64,000 bases of DNA. Origin: Rhodococcus qingshengii JCM 15477 (GTDB lineage Bacteria > Actinomycetota > Actinomycetes > Mycobacteriales > Mycobacteriaceae). Where the stretch lies: positions 33,899-97,898 of the forward strand of contig NZ_CP096565.1 of the NCBI RefSeq assembly GCF_023221595.1, in the 5' to 3' direction. The stretch's first letter is position 1, and each line of letters begins with the position of its first letter. A program made the translations under genes and the position numbers. The notes under the pieces are model-generated. The model saw only the letters and a list, made by a program, of their open reading frames with translations. It did no database searches and was not told where the DNA came from. Shown here one piece after another: positions 51,867 to 60,767 of this stretch.

Positions 51867-53077
51867 ATGTACCGACCGAGAGGGAACTGCTCCTGGACGC
51901 CTTACTCACCGATCACGGCGCAGCCGGACCTTACGAAGCGTTCCGACGGCTGCGAGAGACGCGCCCCGTCTTGGTTACGCGATCGGGGGTGCTGGTATTG
52001 AGTCGCTACGACGATTGCGCGGCGGCGCTCCGCGACCGCAGACTCGGCAAGGCCGACGAGTCGCTGGGCTTCGGCTTGTCCGAGATCCCTGACGAGCTGC
52101 AACGTCGGGCCATGCATCGATTCCGGCGCACCATGCTGTTCCGTAACCCCCCTGACCATCACCGGCTGCGTCGACTGGTGGCCGACGTGTTCACCCCTCG
52201 ACACATTGACGAGTTGCGCAGCCGCATCATCACACAGATCCATCACCTACTTAACGTCATGGAGGTACAGGTCTTCGTCGACATCATCACCGATCTGGCG
52301 CTCCCGCTGCCTGTGAATGTGATAGGCGAACTTCTGGGAGTTCCCGCGGCCGATCGGGCAGTTGCCGCGCCATTGGTGCGTGCCCTGCTCGCCTCACTGG
52401 AACCCGGAGCCAATGTTGAGGCTCTGACCGCCGCCTGTGAAGCCGAGAACCAACTTGCCATGTATTTCGCTGACCTGTTGGCGGTCAAACGCGCCCGCCC
52501 CGCCGATGACCTACTCAGCCGACTCGCCGTCGCGCACGGCGACGACATCCTGGATGACGACGAATGCGTCGGCACCGCGATTCTGTTGTTCGCCGCAGGG
52601 TTCGAAACCACCACAAACCTCATCGGCAACGGTGTCGCCGCGCTGCTCGCTCACCCCGACCAAATGCGCGAACTGGGTGCCAGGCCCGACTTGGCGAGCA
52701 ATACCGTCGAAGAATTGTTGCGTTACGACTCCCCCGTCCAGACCAACGGGCGCACGGTGCTCGAGCCGACACGGCTGGCAGGAGTCGATCTACATCCCGG
52801 TCAGATCGTATTGACCTTGCTCGGGGCGGCCAACAGAGATCCGGACCGATTTTGTGACCCGGATAAGCTCGACATCACCCGAACCGGAGTCCCACCGTTG
52901 TCGTTCGGCGCCGGCATTCACTTCTGTCTCGGCGCGCCGCTGGCCCGGCTCGAAGGATCCCTACTGTTCCCGATCCTGGTGGCTCGTTTTCCCGGTCTCC
53001 AGCTCGTCGAACAGCCTCGCTGGCGTACCGGGCTGTCCTTCCGCGGGCTATCGAGTTTAAAGGTGGCAACCAGATGA
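51863..53077 (+). CDS. Cytochrome P450, third, bacterial class I (CYP107-like)
   Basis: 404 aa. I-helix LLFAAGFETTTNLIGNG, ExxR in VEELLRYDSPVQTNGR, heme loop PLSFGAGIHFCLGAPLARLE. The length and motif set match soluble bacterial P450s of natural-product pathways. It overlaps the thioesterase, so the pair may act as a unit on an acyl substrate. No dedicated ferredoxin is adjacent. Confidence 0.92.
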   Translation: MNVPTERELLLDALLTDHGAAGPYEAFRRLRETRPVLVTRSGVLVLSRYDDCAAALRDRRLGKADESLGFGLSEIPDELQRRAMHRFRRTMLFRNPPDHHRLRRLVADVFTPRHIDELRSRIITQIHHLLNVMEVQVFVDIITDLALPLPVNVIGELLGVPAADRAVAAPLVRALLASLEPGANVEALTAACEAENQLAMYFADLLAVKRARPADDLLSRLAVAHGDDILDDDECVGTAILLFAAGFETTTNLIGNGVAALLAHPDQMRELGARPDLASNTVEELLRYDSPVQTNGRTVLEPTRLAGVDLHPGQIVLTLLGAANRDPDRFCDPDKLDITRTGVPPLSFGAGIHFCLGAPLARLEGSLLFPILVARFPGLQLVEQPRWRTGLSFRGLSSLKVATR

Positions 53078-53565
53078 GCCCTCCCCTACCCCCCACCAGA
53101 AGGGCTCGAAGTCTCGGGAGTTGAACCCGACCGAACCACCTCGCGGTAAACGGCGCATCGCACTGTGCTGCAGCCGCCCGCGCCGGATCGCCCCAGGCGT
53201 GCGGAGGCACCGAACGACCGAAGAGTTGCCGGACGGAACAGTCGGACGCCTCTCGGTGGACGCTGCATCGATGCCGTGTCGTTACTCGGCAACAGACCCT
53301 GATCCCTGCCCCACGCCGACAACAATTCAGCCCGCCGACGGAAGCCCTCGATGTTTCGCGGTCACCATTTTCGGCTCGACGGCCGCGTCGTGTGCGCTAT
53401 CGGGCCGGGAGGTGCGTTGAGTGAGAAGACTCCCGCTCGTGGTAATCATGGCGGGGGCGAGTGCGCCGACCGGTCGGACGAACGACCGACCGGATGCTGC
53501 GGTGCAGGCCGAGCGCGCGAAGACGCGACAGACTCGGCACGGTTTCACGACAGAGAGGTCCGACC
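53078..53565. other. Intergenic region before thioesterase copy 3
   Basis: About 490 bp without a supportable gene. The last ~40 bp (ACAGAGAGGTCCGACC) resemble the leader of thioesterase copy 2 and mark the start of the duplicated block. Several short GC-rich frames overlap here, none with a good ribosome-binding site. Confidence 0.4.
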
Positions 53566-54120
53566 ATGAAAAGAATTCCGGACGAGGTCAGCGGGTCGGC
53601 CGGCCCCGCTGTCGAGAACTGGGCGCGCTCGTTCTGGAGCACGACTTCCGAGTCGCCTGATCTACCGCCCCACCACCCCGACTGTCTTGGTTGTGGGCCG
53701 GAGAACCCGCACGGCCACGCCCTGTCGGTCCAGCGTGACGAGAACGGCGTGGTAGCTCACCATGTGTTCGATCAACGTCATGTCGGGGCACCCGGGATAG
53801 CACACGGCGGCGCGGTGGCGACCGTTCTCGACGATCTGTTCGGCTTCCTGCTTTACACAGTGGGTGAGCTCGCCGTGACGCGGCGTCTCGAGCTCGACTA
53901 CCTAGCGCCGGTTCTGCTCGGCACTCCATACGTGTTGCGTGCTGCCGTTCGGTCTCGTGATGGGCGCAAACTGGATCTCACGGCCACGATGGACGATGCG
54001 CAGGGCAGCTCCGTAGCCACCGCTACTGCCCTGTTCGTGGTGGTCGAGGTCGAACACTTCATGCAGTCCCAAGCCCGAGCCCAACTCCGGGCCACAGACA
54101 CGAATCACACCGAAGAATAG
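53566..54120 (+). CDS. PaaI-family hotdog thioesterase, copy 3
   Basis: 184 aa, ATG at 53566. LPPHHPDCLGCGPENPHGHA, HVGAPGIAHGGAVATVLDDL, FGFLLYTVGELAVTRRLELD. Converges on the MFS gene. By sequence it is closest to copies 1 and 2 of this window; in copy 1 the thioesterase is co-directional with MFS, here it is opposite, so an inversion or independent insertion followed the duplication. Confidence 0.85.
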   Translation: MKRIPDEVSGSAGPAVENWARSFWSTTSESPDLPPHHPDCLGCGPENPHGHALSVQRDENGVVAHHVFDQRHVGAPGIAHGGAVATVLDDLFGFLLYTVGELAVTRRLELDYLAPVLLGTPYVLRAAVRSRDGRKLDLTATMDDAQGSSVATATALFVVVEVEHFMQSQARAQLRATDTNHTEE

Positions 54121-54136
54121 ACACCCTGGCCGACCT

Positions 54137-55690
54137 TCACCGACGTCCATCACCCGCGGTGGCTGTCGTACGGCTGCGTCTACCTGGCGCAAAGACGGCG
54201 AGGACGAGTGCCCCAGCGGCGGTCAGCGCCGCCAACGACAGCGTCGCCTGACCACTTCCGTGTACGAATGCGGCTCTGGCGAACTCGGCCAGCGGCTGAC
54301 CAGCTGGTCCTGCGCGGTCGGCGACCTGCAACGCGGCGGCCAGAGAATCGGCCACCGGACCACGGGCAGGCTCGGGTAGCTGGGGCAGAGCCGGCTGAAT
54401 GTGCTGAACGTAACCGGCCGCGAGCACGCTACCGGCTACCGCAATCCCAATCGCGGCACCGATTTCGCGAGCTGCGTCGTTGACCGCGGCAGCCACCCCG
54501 TGCTTGGCCTCAGGAGTGTCCGAGACGATGGCGAAAGTCGCAGGGGCGGTACACAACCCCAAACCCGCGCTCATGATGAGCAAGGGCCACAGCAGGTCAG
54601 GGTAAGTCGCCGCGACGGTCAGTCTGCTCACCATCACCAGTCCCGCCGCGATGGTGAGCAGACCTACAGTGGTCATCACCCGCAGCCCAACAATGTTCGA
54701 CAGCCAGGGTGCAATCACCGAGATCACGATGAGCGGCACGACCATAGGGGTCAACGCCAACGCGGCGGTGAGCGGTCCATAACCGAGAATCAACTGCAGA
54801 TACTGCACCAACAACAAGAACACCCCGAAGGTCACCAGAAATTGGATACAGACAGACAGCGCGCCGGCACCGAAACCACGGCGGGCGAACAACCGGACAT
54901 CGAGTAGGGGTGCCGAGGAACGTAGTTCTACGACGACGAACACCACAACCGCAAACAAGCCCACCGCAGTGCTGATGGCGACGAGCGAATCCGACCAGCC
55001 ACGGGCCGGAACCTCGATCACAGCGAAGACGATCGCCCCGACCGCGACAACTACGGTCACCGCGCCCACCCAATCGACCGGTGGATGCTCCTGCTGGCGG
55101 GACTCCGCGATACTGCATGCCAACCCGGCCAGAACCGCTCCGGCGACGGTCAACCCGACGAACACCGAGGTCCACGACCACTGCTCGAGCAGCACTCCAG
55201 CCCCGAGGATGCCCAGGACCGCCCCGGATCCAGCAACCCCGGCCCACACACCTACAGCGCGACCGCGATGCGCCGGTGGAAATCCCGCGGTCAGTATCGA
55301 CAGCGTCGAGGGCATGACCAGCGCCGCACCCGCCCCAGCCAACGCGCGAGCAGCGATCAGCCACGCCGGGTCGGCGAGAAACAAGGGCAATGCCGACGCG
55401 AAAGCGAACAACGCCAACCCCGCCACGAGCACCCCCCGGCGACCGTACCGGTCACCGATCGCACCGGCAGGCAGAACGAAGCACGCCAATACCAGCGTAT
55501 AACCGTCGACTATCCAGGTCAGTTGAGCTTGCGTCGCCCTTGTCGCGACCGCGATCTGTGGCAACGCTGAATACAATGCCGCCATTGCGGCCACCACCAA
55601 CGCGACTGCCATGCACGACACAATCAACATCCACCACTGGGCACCGCTCCATCGAGCGACGCTGGCAGAGTCGGATCTACGTTCGTTCAA
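54137..55690 (-). CDS. MFS transporter, DHA2 family, copy 2
   Basis: 517 aa from a TTG at 55690 behind GGGAGG, exactly where copy 1 has a GTG. GDRYGRRGVLVAG, GVAGSGAVLGILGAGVL and 14 hydrophobic segments. Nearly colinear with 37339-38922. Its TetR regulator is intact and divergent. Confidence 0.92.
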   Translation of the reverse strand: MNERRSDSASVARWSGAQWWMLIVSCMAVALVVAAMAALYSALPQIAVATRATQAQLTWIVDGYTLVLACFVLPAGAIGDRYGRRGVLVAGLALFAFASALPLFLADPAWLIAARALAGAGAALVMPSTLSILTAGFPPAHRGRAVGVWAGVAGSGAVLGILGAGVLLEQWSWTSVFVGLTVAGAVLAGLACSIAESRQQEHPPVDWVGAVTVVVAVGAIVFAVIEVPARGWSDSLVAISTAVGLFAVVVFVVVELRSSAPLLDVRLFARRGFGAGALSVCIQFLVTFGVFLLLVQYLQLILGYGPLTAALALTPMVVPLIVISVIAPWLSNIVGLRVMTTVGLLTIAAGLVMVSRLTVAATYPDLLWPLLIMSAGLGLCTAPATFAIVSDTPEAKHGVAAAVNDAAREIGAAIGIAVAGSVLAAGYVQHIQPALPQLPEPARGPVADSLAAALQVADRAGPAGQPLAEFARAAFVHGSGQATLSLAALTAAGALVLAVFAPGRRSRTTATAGDGRR

Positions 55691-55718
55691 CGGCCAGCCT
55701 CCCAGTTTGAGACTGATC

Positions 55719-55733
55719 GTCTCGGTGCGAGAC
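55719..55733. promoter_or_regulatory. TetR-type operator palindrome, copy 2
   Basis: GTCTCGGTGCGAGAC, one central base different from 38950-38964, in the same position between exporter and regulator. A further GAGAC half-site 10 bp away (55709-55713) may extend the operator. Confidence 0.7.
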
Positions 55734-55798
55734 TATTAGTATCATAACTTTGCGGGTGTGACAGAATGGTCATGCTAGGACATGTTTTGTCAGTCAAA

Positions 55799-56521
55799 AT
55801 GGAGCGGAGCCCGTTCATGGTCGACCCTCTCGTTGCGGCCGAGGGCCCGGCCGACCCCCGGCTGGCGCGCTCACGTAACCGGTTACTCGAAGCGGCGGGC
55901 CAGCTGCTAGCCACCGGCGGCGTCGAGGCGGTCACCGTGGAGGCGGTCACCCGCATGTCGAAGGTTGCACGTGCCACTCTGTACCGACACTTCGGAAGTA
56001 CCACTGACCTGCTCGCTGCAACCTTCGAGCGACTACTACCCCCAGTCGACACCGATATCGATACCGGTCCGCTACGCGAACGTCTGATTTCGGTGCTCAC
56101 CACCCAGGCCGACCTCATCGACCAAGCTCCGGTGCAGATGACCACGCTGGCCTGGCTGGCAATGGGACCCGTCAACAGCGGCGACGCCAGCCGGCGCGAT
56201 CTCGATCCTGGCGCGGTGGTCTCGCTTCGGGCCCGTGTCATAGAGCAATACCGCAGGTCCCTGGATCAGATCCTGACGGCCCCTGACGCCCGCACTGTGC
56301 TCGGCGAGATCGACACCACCTTCGCCCTCATTCAGCTCCTCGGACCGATAGTGTTCGCTCGCCTCACAGGACTGCGCCACATCCACGCCGACGACTGCAT
56401 CCAAATCGTCGACAACTTTCTCGCCGCCCATGCCGCAAGTGTCCGATCGAGCACTTCGCGCGACAACAGCCGTCCACGGCCGGCCGCGACGCTAGACCCG
56501 CAGCTCACCGACGGCCAGTAA
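55799..56521 (+). CDS. TetR-family regulator of the MFS exporter
   Basis: 240 aa from the ATG at 55799 (55766 and 55817 are alternatives). HTH region: SRNRLLEAAGQLLATGGVEA, VTVEAVTRMSKVARATLYRH. The C-terminal ligand domain is unassigned. Divergent from, and sharing the operator with, the exporter; expected to repress it until a ligand binds. Confidence 0.9.
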   Translation: MERSPFMVDPLVAAEGPADPRLARSRNRLLEAAGQLLATGGVEAVTVEAVTRMSKVARATLYRHFGSTTDLLAATFERLLPPVDTDIDTGPLRERLISVLTTQADLIDQAPVQMTTLAWLAMGPVNSGDASRRDLDPGAVVSLRARVIEQYRRSLDQILTAPDARTVLGEIDTTFALIQLLGPIVFARLTGLRHIHADDCIQIVDNFLAAHAASVRSSTSRDNSRPRPAATLDPQLTDGQ

Positions 56522-56704
56522 AACTTGATGCGAAATTTGACCATCAATGCGCTATCCAGTCAGGGATCGCAGCGCTCACTGGATAAGGCCGGACGTGTGC
56601 TCAAGAACTCGGAGCTGCACTGCAGTGCACTTCTGACATCGTGCAGCCGTCTTCTGAAACTGACATTCACCTGGGGAAATTTCAGCGCCTTCCGTCCATT
56701 TTGT

Positions 56705-56755
56705 TGTCCGTTGAAAAAATCCGGTATGGCATAGTTTCTAACGGACAGTTTGTGT
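56705..56755. promoter_or_regulatory. res-like site 2
   Basis: TGTCCGTT (56705-56712) and AACGGACA (56740-56747) are inverted half-sites around ATGGCATAG (56726-56734). The core aligns with site 1 (25434-25472) in the same orientation. It lies just upstream of resolvase copy 2. Confidence 0.65.
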
Positions 56756-56790
56756 GCGGGACATCGTGAACGGTGACGATCGGGAGTGGA

Positions 56791-57396
56791 ATGAAGATCG
56801 GCTACGCACGGGTCAGTACGGCGGCTCAAGATTCGTCGATTCAGGTCGAGCTTCTCGCCAAGGAGGGAGTCGACCGAGACCGGGTCTACGTCGATCACGG
56901 AATCAGTGGCCGGCAGACTCGACGGCCCGGGCTCGACAATGCGATCAACGCGGCCCGCGAAGGCGACGTCTTTTGCGTGACCAAACTCGACCGGCTCTCC
57001 CGGTCCGCGAAGGATCTCCACGAAACGGTGGGGCGACTGGCGGACAAGGGTGTTGCGTTGTCGATCGACGGGAAGATCTACGACCCGTCGGATCCGATGG
57101 GCAAAATGTTCATCGGAGTGCTCGGGCTGATGGCCGAATTCGAGTCAGACCTGATCCGAAGTCGGACCAGGGACGCAGTGGCAGCGGCTGCCGCGGCCGG
57201 CAAGATGAAAGGCCGTCAACATAAGCTCACGCCGGAAGAGCGTGCGTACCTGTTGCAGGTGCACGAAACCGGACAGTTCAAAATCGAAACTCTTTGCAAG
57301 AACACGGGTTTGAAGCGTTCGGCACTGTATTCGAATATTCAGCTTGCCCGAATTGAGCGCAATGACCACGATCGTAGGGCTTCGGAAACTGCTTGA
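56791..57396 (+). CDS. Serine resolvase, copy 2
   Basis: 201 aa, ATG at 56791. Catalytic Ser in YARVSTAAQD, DHGISGRQTRRPGLDNAI, TKLDRLSRSAKDL, MAEFESDLIRSRT, C-terminal HTH LCKNTGLKRSALYSNI. Intact paralogue of the gene at 25491. Confidence 0.93.
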   Translation: MKIGYARVSTAAQDSSIQVELLAKEGVDRDRVYVDHGISGRQTRRPGLDNAINAAREGDVFCVTKLDRLSRSAKDLHETVGRLADKGVALSIDGKIYDPSDPMGKMFIGVLGLMAEFESDLIRSRTRDAVAAAAAAGKMKGRQHKLTPEERAYLLQVHETGQFKIETLCKNTGLKRSALYSNIQLARIERNDHDRRASETA

Positions 57397-57486
57397 CATC
57401 GGCCTTGTCCGCACTCCACCCAAATACGTTCACAATTAGGTAGATTGGGTGACGGTTCTATTTTTCCGCAAGGTGGGGGTTCAGCT

Positions 57487-58020
57487 ATGTCATTCGGAGA
57501 TAAGGGTTTACCGCGTTTTATTGATCCGGACTACCGGGAGGCCTCGGTCACCGACGGACAGTCCTTGGTACTCAACCCGTTGCAAATTCACGCCAATGTT
57601 GACGAGATACTTGAGCGGCATTTGCTCGATCCGACAGTCGTTTTCGGTTTGCAGGACTTCTTTGGTGACGCCGAAACTGCTTTTGTGTTCGCACAACTCG
57701 GCCTCGCCGAGGATCTGTCGCAGCACATCGCCAAGACGGCTTCCAAGTTGATACGTCAGTCTTTTCCCAATCTGTATGGGCAGGTGGACTGGGCGTTTTT
57801 GACCAACCTGGATCCGGGGCTGCCAGACGGCCAGATCGCGGAGGCAGAGTTGCTACTCGCTCGTCAGATCATGCGAGATGCCTTCGACCCCAATCGATCT
57901 GTTGCCGAGAGTTATGGGGTAGCAGATCTGCCCTATCAGGGGCAGACGGGGCTTTGGTTGGTTGAGTGCGCCTTCTTCGCCCTCATTGGCCAGGGGCTCA
58001 GGGAAGGGCCGGGAAAGTAG
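57487..58020 (+). CDS. Hypothetical protein, 177 aa
   Basis: ATG at 57487 behind AAGGTGGGGG. Soluble, acidic, helical (DEILERHLLDPTVVFGLQDF, IAEAELLLARQIMRDAFDPN). Not recognised. It has no counterpart next to resolvase copy 1, where that segment has been lost. Followed by a strong terminator. Confidence 0.6.
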   Translation: MSFGDKGLPRFIDPDYREASVTDGQSLVLNPLQIHANVDEILERHLLDPTVVFGLQDFFGDAETAFVFAQLGLAEDLSQHIAKTASKLIRQSFPNLYGQVDWAFLTNLDPGLPDGQIAEAELLLARQIMRDAFDPNRSVAESYGVADLPYQGQTGLWLVECAFFALIGQGLREGPGK

Positions 58021-58031
58021 CCCGGTTCGGT

Positions 58032-58072
58032 AGCGAAGATGCCCCGGCCTCCACTGGCCGGGGCATCTCGCT
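58032..58072. terminator. Bidirectional terminator
   Basis: A long stem around GATGCCCCGGCC / GGCCGGGGCATC with a 6-base loop, extended by AGCGA/TCGCT. Lies between the convergent 177-aa gene and the TetR genes. Confidence 0.8.
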
Positions 58073-58168
58073 TCAGTCCCATAGCTCCGGACGGATGAAG
58101 GGTTGATCCGATCGTTGCCTGAGTTGCTCTCGATTGGCCCGCATCGGATTCTGTCGAACGAGATTTTG

Positions 58169-58849
58169 TCATGCAGGCATGAGTGCGTTGCGCAGCTGCG
58201 CTGTTACCGCGTCTGCGATGCGGGTTGCGAGGTCGATGTCCTCTCGCAAGGTTGCGGATGCGTGGGCGGCTCCGAGGGTGCCGGCGCAGAGGTTCCATGC
58301 GAGTCGGGGTGTGGTGGGGGTGTCGGTGAGTTCGCCTGCGGTGATGGCGGGTTCGATGATGTCGCTGATGGCGTCGACCCAGTGTGCGAATGCTGCGCCG
58401 TTGTTGATGGTGGGTTCGAGGGTGAGTTTCATGCCGGCGCGGAGGTTGGTGTCTTCGCCGATGTGCTGTGCGAGCGAGATAAAGATCGCTGCCAGCTTCT
58501 CCCCTGCTGTGCTGCTCGAACCGGCCGCCAGTGCTTCGCTGATGGTTTCGTCGAGGGTGTGGTTCCAGTCCGAGATGAGGTGTTCGGCCATCGCTTCTTT
58601 GGATGGGAAGTGGTAGTACATAGCGCCTTTGGCGAATTTTCCGGTACCGCTGATGGTGTTGATGCTGGTGTGGCCGTATCCGTCGGTGTCGAAATGCCGT
58701 GCCGCGACGGCGATGATCGCTTCTCGTGTCCGCACTGCACGGTCCTGCATTGCCGAGTTCTTGCTGCCGGGGATGCGCCCGATCCGGGGGCGGGTTGGCG
58801 TGGCGGAAGTGCTTTCCGTGGTGTGTGCCGGTTCGTTGGGGCTGTTCAC
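58169..58849 (-). CDS. TetR-family regulator, gamma-butyrolactone-receptor-like (1)
   Basis: 226 aa from a GTG at 58849 that overlaps the stop of the next regulator (GTGA). HTH: AIIAVAARHFDTDGYGHTSI, AKGAMYYHFPSKEAMAEHLI. The ligand domain with NLRAGMKLTLEP resembles ArpA/ScbR-type receptors. A degraded copy of this gene is at 26207-26572. Probably controls its own operon; the ligand is not known. Confidence 0.8.
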   Translation of the reverse strand: MNSPNEPAHTTESTSATPTRPRIGRIPGSKNSAMQDRAVRTREAIIAVAARHFDTDGYGHTSINTISGTGKFAKGAMYYHFPSKEAMAEHLISDWNHTLDETISEALAAGSSSTAGEKLAAIFISLAQHIGEDTNLRAGMKLTLEPTINNGAAFAHWVDAISDIIEPAITAGELTDTPTTPRLAWNLCAGTLGAAHASATLREDIDLATRIADAVTAQLRNALMPA

Positions 58850-59514
58850 AGGGATGCTCCTTCGACCATACGGACGGCGGCCGGGTCGGTTCCGCGCCAC
58901 ATCAGCAGCAGATCGTCGACTCGTTTGGTGATGGTGTGGTTCTCGTCGAGGCTAGCTGCAACCTGCACTGCGCCGACGAATCCGGCGCAGAGAGTGTCTG
59001 CGAGCCTGGACATGCTTTCCGCGCAGTCGAGGGCGCCGGAACGGATCGCGTCTATGACGATCGGTGTGATCGCGTCGGTCCACGATTCGTAGGTGGCACA
59101 CGCATCACTGAGCGACTTGTCGACGGACAGGGTGAGTCCAGCTCGGGTGATCGCTTCTGTTTGGGTGCGGCGGGCGAGGTCCCGGTAGATCATGATCACT
59201 TGCCGATCGGCGGGTTGACCTGTCGCTGCGGCCTTCCCCACTGTCTCGGAGACTGCGGCGGACCAGCGGCAGAGCATCTCGCTCGCGATGGATTCCTTCT
59301 TCGAGAAGTGGAAGTACATCGCACCTTTGGTGGTCTCAGAGATCGCCAAGATGTCATTGATGCTGGTGCCCGCATACCCGGTTCGACTGAAGAGGGTGGC
59401 GGACACCTCGAGGATCGCTTCTCGGGTGATTTTCGCTCGTGGCTGCATAGGTGGTCGGCCGGTTTTGCCGTGGTCGATGCCTTCGGAGCGGTCGGTATGA
59501 TTGTTCATGGTCAC
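58846..59514 (-). CDS. TetR-family regulator, gamma-butyrolactone-receptor-like (2)
   Basis: 222 aa from a GTG at 59514 (ATG at 59508 also possible). HTH: AILEVSATLFSRTGYAGTSI, TTKGAMYFHFSKKESIASEM; AITRAGLTLSVDKS aligns with the same ligand-domain segment as its neighbour. The two are translationally coupled tandem paralogues, possibly forming heterodimers. Confidence 0.8.
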   Translation of the reverse strand: MTMNNHTDRSEGIDHGKTGRPPMQPRAKITREAILEVSATLFSRTGYAGTSINDILAISETTKGAMYFHFSKKESIASEMLCRWSAAVSETVGKAAATGQPADRQVIMIYRDLARRTQTEAITRAGLTLSVDKSLSDACATYESWTDAITPIVIDAIRSGALDCAESMSRLADTLCAGFVGAVQVAASLDENHTITKRVDDLLLMWRGTDPAAVRMVEGASL

Positions 59515-59534
59515 AGGTGCTTTCTGTGGTCATC

Positions 59535-59566
59535 GGCCCTGACGGTGTTACAGCACCGCCAGGGCC
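59535..59566. terminator. Hairpin between DUF2637 gene and TetR pair
   Basis: GGCCCT...AGGGCC outer arms with inner CGGTG/CACCG pairing. 24 bp past the DUF2637 stop codon. Confidence 0.6.
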
Positions 59567-59589
59567 ACCCCTTTATTGGTGGGTGTGGG

Positions 59590-60687
59590 TCAAACGGTGG
59601 CGAGTTCGCTGCGCATCGGGTTCTCGGCGGCTCGCAGGTCGGGCAATGGTGGACTGTCGAAGCCTGCTTCTCGAGCTGCGGCATCGAACTTCTCGTACCG
59701 GCGCCATGCGGTCGATGTCGCGACAGGCGGCTTCGATTCCAGAGCGATGGTTTCCCACGTGAGGTTCGGGTTTGTCAGCTTGCGGACCGCTGTGTCTTTG
59801 ACGTTCTTCGCGAGATTCGACCGGGCGATGAAAGACATGAGGTCGTCTATGTCGGCATCCGTGTCGGCCTGTGCTTCTTCGACGGCGCGGCGGTCTGGGA
59901 ACTCCGTAGCGGCGTCTTGGGGATCGAGGATGTCGTCGAGGCCTTCATTCGTCATTTCGTCCACGAAAAACGGCTCCGCAAAGTCCGCAAAAGCGTCCTC
60001 GTTGCCGGCCTTCGCATCCACCGCTTTGGCGTCTACGTCTAGATCGTCGTCCTCCTGCTCCGCAATATTGTGGGCGATCTTCTCGCGGGGCTGAGGGACG
60101 CGGATCGGTCCCCGGCCTACGGTGAGGTCAGATGCAATACTCGTTGCATCCTCACTGTCGGTGGCACTTTCGACGATCGCACGGTAAGCGGCGTACGCCA
60201 TTCCGACTGCCTTCACCAGAATTGTGATTCCGTGCGTGAAAGCCAAGACCAGGGCCGGCGGAATGATCGCTATGGCCGCTGCAATAGCGGGCGCGAGTGG
60301 AATGAACCCAAGGTCTCCCCCACCATCGATCGACTCCTGCGCGGCGATTGCTGCGTGATAGGCGTGGTAGGCGTTTCCGAGAATGCTGATCACGACGACG
60401 CTGACGTCGAGTGCGATGTAGAAGCCCCTGTCGCGCTTGTTCATGTTGAGCTTGCTGATGATGACGATGGCGATGGTGGCGCCGAGGATGGCGCTGTCGA
60501 CGATCGCTGGGAAGATCCAGGTCAGGTGTTCGGGGATCAGTGCTTGCCGCGCGAGGTCGCGTTGCACGGCGAAGGAAAGTACGAATGCGCCGGTGGTGAT
60601 ACCGAGCGCAATGACGATCGCGAGTGCGAGTGCAGCAAGCAATGCGCCTAGCTGAATACGAGCTGCCCGAAGGCTAAAGTCGGTCAT
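59590..60687 (-). CDS. DUF2637 membrane protein
   Basis: 365 aa, ATG at 60687. Four hydrophobic segments in the first ~165 residues (LALAIVIALGITTGAFVLSF, FPAIVDSAILGATIAIVII, IALDVSVVVISILGNAY, APAIAAAIAIIPPALVLAF) match DUF2637, followed by an acidic linker and a C-terminal region with an HTH-like end (NLTWETIALESKPPVATSTA). DUF2637 proteins are frequent on actinobacterial conjugative elements. Downstream of the partition operon in the same direction. Confidence 0.85.
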   Translation of the reverse strand: MTDFSLRAARIQLGALLAALALAIVIALGITTGAFVLSFAVQRDLARQALIPEHLTWIFPAIVDSAILGATIAIVIISKLNMNKRDRGFYIALDVSVVVISILGNAYHAYHAAIAAQESIDGGGDLGFIPLAPAIAAAIAIIPPALVLAFTHGITILVKAVGMAYAAYRAIVESATDSEDATSIASDLTVGRGPIRVPQPREKIAHNIAEQEDDDLDVDAKAVDAKAGNEDAFADFAEPFFVDEMTNEGLDDILDPQDAATEFPDRRAVEEAQADTDADIDDLMSFIARSNLAKNVKDTAVRKLTNPNLTWETIALESKPPVATSTAWRRYEKFDAAAREAGFDSPPLPDLRAAENPMRSELATV

Positions 60688-60722
60688 GACTGGGTTCTTT
60701 CCTTCCAGGGGTTTCCCGGTCT

Positions 60723-60754
60723 GGAGCCTCGTCGGGTGCAACCGGCGAGGCTCC
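60723..60754. terminator. Hairpin between the partition operon and DUF2637
   Basis: 9-bp stem GGAGCCTCG / CGAGGCTCC with an inner pairing. It precedes the DUF2637 start by ~36 bp on the minus strand, so it may act as a partial terminator or leader structure. Confidence 0.6.
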
Positions 60755-60767
60755 TTCGATGTGTGGG

